Program-made: the position numbers and the translations under genes
Assembly (NCBI RefSeq): GCF_000304355.2
Contig: NC_018227.2
Location: 186,001 to 250,000 of the forward strand
Direction: 5' to 3'
Length of the DNA stretch: 64,000 nucleotides
Source of the DNA: Methanoculleus bourgensis MS2
Lineage (GTDB): Archaea; Halobacteriota; Methanomicrobia; Methanomicrobiales; Methanoculleaceae
Notes under the pieces: generated by a model
Told to the model about the DNA's origin: nothing
Database searches by the model: none
What the model saw: only the letters and a program-made list of their open reading frames with translations
Shown: positions 58,868 to 64,000 of the stretch, in pieces
Position numbering within the stretch: position 1 is the stretch's first letter
How the letters are laid out: every line of letters begins with the position of its first letter

Positions 58868-60667
58868 ATGGCTCCAGACCCGCGGCTACATGTCTTCTTC
58901 CGGGAAAACCTCTTCAGCGAGACGGATATCGTCAAAATGATTGTAATATTGTCGTTTTCGGCAATAGCGCTCATGCTGACGGCGAACGGGCTGGAGTCCG
59001 ATGCCTATCTCTTCTCTCCCCTGCTCTGCTGCATCCCTATCCTCTTTGCTGTCCTCTGGTTTCCCCGGCACGGGCTCCAGGTGACCGCACTCCTGGTTGC
59101 CGGGTTCGCCCTCATCCATCTCCGCTACGTGGCGCTTGGCTTTACCGTAGATCCAATAGTTCCGGGATTGTACGTGGTGGCATTCTTCTGGTTCTTTGCG
59201 GCCATGAACCTCTTCTCACAGCACTCACACCTGGTCGTCTCCCGGTACAAGAGCCTCGTCGAGAATGCCCGCGACGCAAAGTTTCTCTGCGATCCGGAGA
59301 CGCTCCGGCTTCTCTGTGCGAGCAGCCGGTTTGCTGAGATCCTCGGCTACGCGCCCCATGAACTGGTCGGCATCCCGGCTGAGAAGTTCTGGGCGGATGG
59401 GACTGCGAAGGCCCGGTTCATCGAGGAGATGAAGAAAGAGGGCTATATTGGGAATATGGAGATGATTTTCCTTGCGCGGAACGGCGATGCCCACGCGGTC
59501 CTCCTCTCCTGCCGGGCGCTGGCCCCCGAGAACCTCTTTGAGTGTACGGTTGTGGATACCGGCAACCTCAGGAACGAGCGAGACGATCTTGTCCAGTCAA
59601 ACGGCCGTCTGCGGCGGCTCATCCACCAGTCAAACGATATCTTCTTCATGCAGGATACTGCAGGCCGTATCCTTCACTTCTCCTGGATGCGCGCACCCGA
59701 GCACAACATCTCTCCCGACGACCTCATCGGTCTCGGGGCGGACGCCCTCCTGCCCGGTGACCTGGCCGCGCAGCATATGGAGTGGGTCCAAAAAGTGGTT
59801 GATACGGAAAAAACCGTCCAGTACAATCTTGATCTGGAGATTGTGGGTGACCGTCACACCTTCTCCGTCACGATCGCACCGATGCACGGAGGGGATGGCA
59901 GCCTTATCGGTATCATGGGGTCGGCGCGTGACACCACCGAGATGAGGAGGCAGCGGCTTGCCTGCAGGCAGATGGCGTGGGAGATCGACCAATGGAAGGA
60001 GTTCGTCACCACCATGTCCCACGAGCTGCGCACGCCCCTTCAGCCGCTCATCGGTTATCTCCAGATGGTTGTCGATGATCCCAGGTATTACGGCCTTACA
60101 GAGGAGATGGGGATGTATCTTACGACCTGCCTTCTGTGTGCCCGGCAGGAGCAGGCCGTGGTGGAGAGGATGGTTGAGTTGAGCCTGCTTGCGATGGACC
60201 ATGTCGAGCTCACCATCCGTGAGGTCCCGCTCCACCATCTCGTCGATTCAGTCATCACGGGGAGCGAATACGACCGGGAGGCGCAGATCGGCAACGAAAT
60301 ACCTGAGGATGTCCGTATATGGGGGGATCCCGACCGGCTCTACCCGGTGGTGGAAAGCCTGGTATCAAATGCAGTTAAGTATAATGTGCCGCCAAAAAAA
60401 GTATGGATACGCTACACGGAATCAAATAAGAACCATTATATTATGGTGTGTGATAATGGCATCGGGATCCCATCTGATGTCATCGAATCGATCTTCAGGC
60501 CATTCTACATCGGGGGCGCCGATAAACTGAATCGCAAAGGCGGTCGAATAGGCCTGGGGCTCGCCATTGCGAATAGGTACATCCAGCTGCATGGAGGAGA
60601 AATAACTGTGACAAGCGTAGTAGGTGAGGGGAGTACCTTCACCATTAGAATACCACGGGAGGTATGA
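58868..60667 (+). CDS. Membrane PAS-domain sensor histidine kinase
   Basis: A 599-residue protein. Three to four membrane spans lie between about 20 and 118 (IVILSFSAIALMLTANGL; FSPLLCCIPILFAVLWF; GLYVVAFFWFFAAMNLF). Two PAS domains follow: about 125-240 (SLVENARDAKFLCDPETLRL, SRFAEILGYAPHELVGIPAE) and 250-370 (RLIHQSNDIFFMQDTAGRIL). The H-box is TTMSHELRTPLQPLIGYLQM with the phospho-accepting His at about 385. The HATPase domain near 475-599 has VVESLVSNAVKYN (N-box), VCDNGIGIPSDV (G1) and GRIGLGLAIANRYI (G2). It is a complete class I kinase with a transmembrane input of unknown ligand. The response regulator gene starts three bases after its stop. Confidence 0.94.
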   Translation: MAPDPRLHVFFRENLFSETDIVKMIVILSFSAIALMLTANGLESDAYLFSPLLCCIPILFAVLWFPRHGLQVTALLVAGFALIHLRYVALGFTVDPIVPGLYVVAFFWFFAAMNLFSQHSHLVVSRYKSLVENARDAKFLCDPETLRLLCASSRFAEILGYAPHELVGIPAEKFWADGTAKARFIEEMKKEGYIGNMEMIFLARNGDAHAVLLSCRALAPENLFECTVVDTGNLRNERDDLVQSNGRLRRLIHQSNDIFFMQDTAGRILHFSWMRAPEHNISPDDLIGLGADALLPGDLAAQHMEWVQKVVDTEKTVQYNLDLEIVGDRHTFSVTIAPMHGGDGSLIGIMGSARDTTEMRRQRLACRQMAWEIDQWKEFVTTMSHELRTPLQPLIGYLQMVVDDPRYYGLTEEMGMYLTTCLLCARQEQAVVERMVELSLLAMDHVELTIREVPLHHLVDSVITGSEYDREAQIGNEIPEDVRIWGDPDRLYPVVESLVSNAVKYNVPPKKVWIRYTESNKNHYIMVCDNGIGIPSDVIESIFRPFYIGGADKLNRKGGRIGLGLAIANRYIQLHGGEITVTSVVGEGSTFTIRIPREV

Positions 60668-60670
60668 ACC

Positions 60671-61099
60671 ATGGGAAGCAAGATCATGGTCGTCGATGAT
60701 GATCTGCCGACGCTAGAAGTGATGGAACTGCTGCTCCGGAAGATCAACCGCGAACCGGTGCTGGTCCATAACGGGTGGGACGCCCTGCGGATGATCAAGA
60801 AGGAGAAGCCTGCCCTCATCATCCTCGACGTGATGATGTCTCCCATCGACGGGTGGCAGTTCCTCGAAGAGCTGAAGCGGAATGAGGAACTCAAAGATAT
60901 CCCGGTCCTGCTCTTTACTGCAAAACATGTCTGGCCCGAGGAGTATTCCCGGTATGCAGAGGATATCGTCGGTGTCCTGGAGAAGCCCATCTCGCTTGCT
61001 GAACTGAAAGCGGCTCTGGAGAGGGCTCTTCCCCGCGATTCCTCTCCTCATCCAGACAACGGCAACGCTCAGGTTAAACCGGAGATCCGGAGCGAATAA
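60671..61099 (+). CDS. Single-domain response regulator
   Basis: A 142-residue CheY-like receiver: acidic pocket VVDDD (residues 7-11), phospho-acceptor D53 in LIILDVMMSP, Thr in VLLFTAK near 82-88, and Lys in VLEKPISLAEL near 107. After the receiver only a short Pro/Asn-rich tail remains, with no DNA-binding or enzyme domain, so output must come through protein contact or phosphate relay. The gene starts three bases behind the histidine kinase stop with the kinase's last codons GGGAGGTATGAACCATG providing AGG as ribosome site. The pair is certainly one operon and one signalling unit. Confidence 0.94.
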   Translation: MGSKIMVVDDDLPTLEVMELLLRKINREPVLVHNGWDALRMIKKEKPALIILDVMMSPIDGWQFLEELKRNEELKDIPVLLFTAKHVWPEEYSRYAEDIVGVLEKPISLAELKAALERALPRDSSPHPDNGNAQVKPEIRSE

Positions 61100-61258
61100 C
61101 CTCATTGCGCGCCCCCTCCCCGGCGCATCGTTTCCGGGAGGCGTTCGTCCTGCACGGCAGCAGCGATTCTGATTGTGTCTGCCTGCACCGGGGCTCCCTG
61201 CCCCACACCGAAAGGCATTTTATTAGCCGGAGGTGTATTACCCGGCAGTGGAACTCTG

Positions 61259-62584
61259 ATGATCGTTACTGATCTCCCGGGTTGTCCTTCCCTCAGGGAG
61301 TACCGACAGATTGTGGGAGCGGAGCGGTTCTCAGCCGTCGAGGAACTTGCTGAGCGCCTGAGCGGGATCAGGCTCCAGGAGATCAACTCGACCCGCTACG
61401 GTGGCGGCGTGGCCGAGATCCTGATGTCGTACGTTCCTTTCCTCAACGCGCTCGGCCTTGAGACGGTATGGAGTGTCATGGAGGCCGAACCCGCGTTCTT
61501 CGACGTCACAAAGACCCTCCACAACTTTCTTCAGGGCCGGGACGGGTTCTCGCCGGCGATGATCGAGACCTACTGGGATGCCCAGCGGCAGAACGAGGGC
61601 CTGATTGAGGATGATTGCGACGTTGTGACCATCCACGATCCCCAGCCACTTGGCCTGGTCGAGTTCCTGTCAAGCAGGGATCTCGCCGGGAAGAGGCTGA
61701 TATGGCGGTGTCATGTCCAGCTGGAGACGGTGCCGACCGAGACGGTGGGGAGTATCGGCAATATCATGCGGCGGCTGGTCGAGAAGTACCACGCAAGCAT
61801 ATTCTCCAGTTTCCAGTATCTCCCTCTCTGGAGTGTGCCGAGTTTCATCATCCCGCCGTTCATCGACCCCCTCTCAGAAAAGAACCGTGATATCCCCGCT
61901 GCTGAGATTGACGCCACGCTGGAGAAGTACGGGATCGACCCGGAAAAGCCGATCGTCTCCCAGGTCTCCCGTTACGACGTCTTCAAGGACCCAGTCGGCG
62001 TCATCCAGGCGTTCAAGAGGGTCCGCAGGAAGACTCCCTGCCAGCTCGTGCTCGTCGGCGGGCGGGCATGTGACGATCCTGAGTGCTACATTGTCCTGCG
62101 CGATGTGCGCGAGACGGCCGAGGACGATCCCGACATCCATGTGCTCGATCTCCCGCCCGACAGCCACCGGGAGATCAACGCGCTCCAGCGGGCATCTGAC
62201 GTGGTCGTCCAGAAGTCCATAAAAGAGGGGTTCGGGCTGACGGTGACCGAAGCGCTCTGGAAGGGGAAACCCGTCGTCGGCGGGAACGTCGGCGGCATAC
62301 CGCTCCAGATCCGCGATGGATGGAACGGCTACCTGGTCTCGACGGTCCAGGAGACTGCCGACCGGATCCTGCACCTCCTGCGACACCCGGAGAAGGCCGC
62401 GGAGATGGGAAGGCGGGGCAGGGAGTTTGTGCGGGAGTACTACCTGCTTCCCAGGGGCGTGCAGGACCACCTCACCGTCGTCGACCAGCTGGTCAACGGC
62501 AGGATCACCGCCCGGGACAGCGTCATCTGCTACCACCCACAGGTGGTGACGACACGGATGGCCACGGGCACGGCGCAGTACTGA
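61259..62584 (+). CDS. TreT-like trehalose synthase/GT4 glycosyltransferase
   Basis: About 441 residues from the ATG at 61259 (MIVTDLPGCPSLREYRQIVG); the frame is open from 61175 but those 28 residues cover the promoter-like TTTTATTA at 61217. The blocks LQEINSTRYGGGVAEILMSY near 40-60, GLETVWSVMEAEPAFFDVTK near 68-88, DVVTIHDPQPLGLV near 120 and SQVSRYDVFKDPVGVIQAFK near 235 fit the archaeal glycosyltransferring trehalose synthase. The GT4 C-terminus has the ExxxxxxxE motif in KSIKEGFGLTVTEALWKGKP near 325-345. TreT joins nucleotide-diphosphate glucose and glucose to trehalose, a compatible solute. A related sugar-phosphate transferase cannot be excluded. It follows the two-component genes by 160 bases. 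Confidence 0.87.
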   Translation: MIVTDLPGCPSLREYRQIVGAERFSAVEELAERLSGIRLQEINSTRYGGGVAEILMSYVPFLNALGLETVWSVMEAEPAFFDVTKTLHNFLQGRDGFSPAMIETYWDAQRQNEGLIEDDCDVVTIHDPQPLGLVEFLSSRDLAGKRLIWRCHVQLETVPTETVGSIGNIMRRLVEKYHASIFSSFQYLPLWSVPSFIIPPFIDPLSEKNRDIPAAEIDATLEKYGIDPEKPIVSQVSRYDVFKDPVGVIQAFKRVRRKTPCQLVLVGGRACDDPECYIVLRDVRETAEDDPDIHVLDLPPDSHREINALQRASDVVVQKSIKEGFGLTVTEALWKGKPVVGGNVGGIPLQIRDGWNGYLVSTVQETADRILHLLRHPEKAAEMGRRGREFVREYYLLPRGVQDHLTVVDQLVNGRITARDSVICYHPQVVTTRMATGTAQY

Positions 62585-62625
62585 TTGGTGCCCTCCCCCG
62601 GCCCCCTGCTCGAGGGACTACGCGG

Positions 62626-63099
62626 TCATTCGATGGGTATCTCCTTTCCGCCGGGTCCGGGGCCGCCGATTTTCATCTTCTTTAAGCGCACTTCGAGGAC
62701 GCCATTCCTGAAACTGGTCTTTGCGGCTTCTCCCGTTACACTCGCGGGCAGGCGTATCAGCCGGCTCAGGGTGCCGCCGCCGCGTTCCTGGATGTAGTAT
62801 CCCTCCCCGGCCGGTCCGGTCCTCTTTGCCGTTATCCGCAGGGTCTGCGGGTTCAGCAGCCGGATGTTGATCGCGTCCTCCTCGGCGCCGGGGAGTTCCG
62901 CAACCACGATCACCTGGTCACCGTGGTCGAGGATATCAACCCGGAAGTCTGCGGAGAGACCGCGGAAATCACGGTCGCTCCCGCGGGATATCGGCGGCAG
63001 CCTGTCGGTCTCCACGTCCCTTGCGGTCCTCCCCTGATCGTCCGCCGTCTCATCTGGGCGCCTTCGTGTGGGACCGGGACCCTCGTTCTCTCCTGTCAA
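62626..63099 (-). CDS. Hsp20/alpha-crystallin family small heat-shock protein
   Basis: A 157-residue protein with a TTG start at 63099 behind a strong AGGAGGAGG site. A charged, disordered-looking N-terminal arm (about 50 residues) is followed by the alpha-crystallin domain: FRVDILDHGDQVIVVAELPG near 52-71, NPQTLRITAKR near 85, GTLSRLIRLPASVTGEAAKT near 110-128, and the C-terminal FRNGVLEVRLKKMK, matching the family's FxNGVLxVxLPK. A short tail GGKEIPIE could supply the IxI-like contact that locks oligomers. The protein holds unfolded proteins in the cytoplasm. The 361-base gap beyond it (63100-63460) shows a GTATACTTAAGCC promoter-like element near 63173 but no gene. Confidence 0.92.
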   Translation of the reverse strand: MTGENEGPGPTRRRPDETADDQGRTARDVETDRLPPISRGSDRDFRGLSADFRVDILDHGDQVIVVAELPGAEEDAINIRLLNPQTLRITAKRTGPAGEGYYIQERGGGTLSRLIRLPASVTGEAAKTSFRNGVLEVRLKKMKIGGPGPGGKEIPIE

Positions 63100-63460
63100 T
63101 GGCTCCTCCTCCTGGCTGGTCTGGTATGCTGGATCGAATGGCTGGTCGCCATCCGGGGATCTCTCGTGAGCTGGTATACTTAAGCCTTCGCACAGGGCCG
63201 CCCCTGCACAAACCCACGCCTCCGGCAGTGTATATCTTGCGGTCCCAGGGCGGCCCGGAGATAGTCCGGGCAGGATAATTGGGCTGTAATCTTTGGTAAT
63301 ATCGCCCGGGTGGTTGGATGGTGCAGTTGTTGCCTGTGCTCATGCTGCCGTCAGGTATTTGTAGCCTGACCGGTATGGTGGGGAGAACCCCGGGTCATGG
63401 GGGTGACCACTCCGGCCGCCTCCGTGTCACCATATCGCCGGGGTTCTGGAGGGAGATGAG

Positions 63461-64000
63461 ATGGCTCAGTTCAAACCCTTTGAGATGGAAGGAATACCGA
63501 TCGACGAGCAGTTGATGAACTGGAAGGATATGGTCAAGGCCCCGTATGACAAGAAGGCGGTGGATGCCTACACCCGGACCCGGGTTATCCTCATGAACGG
63601 TATCGAGAACAACGCTGTCCTCATGTCGCACGCTATCGAGCGGATGCACCCGGATCCCGAGGTGAAGCGGGCGATGGCCCTGATACGGCGGATCGACTCC
63701 CAGCAGCAACTTGCGGTCAACTGGCTCAACCCGGCTGACCAGTCGGTCATCGAGACGACGCTTGGCTACGAGCAGGTGGCGGTCGACCTTACGGCGAATC
63801 TGGCGAAGAACGAGCCTGATCCCTACGTGAAGCAGACGCTGGACTTTGCGCTGCTCGAGGACTTCGACCACCTCTACCGCTACGCCTGCCTCTACGACTA
63901 CATCGAGGGCGGCGACCCCGAGGTGATCGTCCAGGGTAAGACCGATGTGAAACCAGGCCGGCCGACGAGCATCGAGCACCGTCACCCCGATGACTCGATG
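63461..64000 (+). CDS. Conserved helical (possibly ferritin-like) protein, 3'-truncated by the window edge
   Basis: The reading frame begins at the ATG at 63461, behind GGAGGGAGATGAG, and is still open at base 64000: 180 codons are visible, starting MAQFKPFEMEGIPIDEQLMN. It is strongly helical, with repeated acid/His patterns across helices (LMNGIENNAVLMSHAIERMH near 45-64; LGYEQVAVDLTANLAKNEPD near 102-121; ALLEDFDHLYRYACLYDYIE near 130-149) that resemble a diiron ferritin-like bundle; that is inference from the pattern, not a family match. The end of the visible part (SIEHRHPDDSM) is His/Asp rich. The antisense reading frame over the same bases is a shadow. Confidence 0.8.
   Translation, partial: MAQFKPFEMEGIPIDEQLMNWKDMVKAPYDKKAVDAYTRTRVILMNGIENNAVLMSHAIERMHPDPEVKRAMALIRRIDSQQQLAVNWLNPADQSVIETTLGYEQVAVDLTANLAKNEPDPYVKQTLDFALLEDFDHLYRYACLYDYIEGGDPEVIVQGKTDVKPGRPTSIEHRHPDDSM

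Noticed and set aside
63395-63985. A 196-residue minus-strand frame at the window end
   Set aside because: Antisense to the gene that starts at 63461, which has a strong ribosome site and a coherent helical product.

Overview
The window is a stretch of a methanogenic archaeal chromosome. The strongest indicators are the small subunit of DNA polymerase D, an archaeal Thg1-type tRNA(His) guanylyltransferase, MptE of methanopterin synthesis, CofH of coenzyme F420 synthesis, the archaeal riboflavin-pathway reductase, an archaeal signal peptidase and a geranylgeranyl reductase. High GC and gene content fit Methanomicrobiales, most likely Methanoculleus or a close relative; the genus is my inference. 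There is one tRNA gene (Lys, CTT), no rRNA and no CRISPR array.

Layout. 1-3.2 kb: a 5'-truncated MoeA and a MoeA fused to a periplasmic-binding-protein-like domain, then a TIGR00725-type nucleotide-binding protein. 3.6-9.0 kb: ileS, thg1, a PRC-barrel protein and an M50 protease with CBS domains. 9.0-13.8 kb: a hairpin-repeat cluster, a radical SAM/HhH protein, mptE overlapping a TrkA-N/DHH protein, and tRNA-Lys. 14.2-18.1 kb: a divergently arranged ABC exporter, one permease of which carries a PrsW-like intramembrane-protease tail. 18-26 kb: two radical SAM proteins, a DUF2225-like zinc protein, two PRC-barrel/DUF2795 paralogues, ablB and a geranylgeranyl reductase. 26.7-35.9 kb: corA and the most notable locus, a surface-anchored CobN-like chelatase with a DUF2162 transporter, an ExbB/TolQ-like and an ExbD-like (DUF2149) protein, split by an IS110-family insertion sequence. 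36-43 kb: membrane pyrophosphatase, DP1, signal peptidase, cofH, a DUF362 protein and mntP. 43.3-50 kb: a fused N-carbamoylputrescine amidase/agmatine deiminase followed by a rearranged block holding two SagB-like lipoproteins, an internally deleted copy of the fusion gene, a nitroreductase pseudogene, a MITE-like element and an MFS transporter. 50-58.7 kb: a 2-oxoacid:ferredoxin oxidoreductase, a frameshifted membrane protein, a nucleotide-sugar epimerase, a glutamate-synthase-like FMN protein, a small lipoprotein-like gene and the riboflavin reductase. 58.9-64 kb: histidine kinase and response regulator, a TreT-like glycosyltransferase, Hsp20 and a partial gene of unknown function.

How it fits together. 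The CobN/DUF2162/ExbB/DUF2149 set matches, gene for gene, the hmuS/T/U/V part of the Bacteroidetes haem-uptake operon, but in an organism with no outer membrane and with the chelatase on the cell surface. I infer a proton-gradient-energised system that removes metal from, or inserts it into, tetrapyrroles outside the cell. An IS110 element with a structured left end, a candidate bridge RNA, now separates the chelatase from its three partners.

Non-coding DNA. Many intergenic gaps hold a dispersed family of 75-90 bp hairpins built from CTTCGCG/CGCGAAG words, plus an 84-bp repeat present twice and a GC-rich repeat present two or three times. At least two genes (53.5 kb and 56.97 kb) look interrupted by single-base frameshifts.
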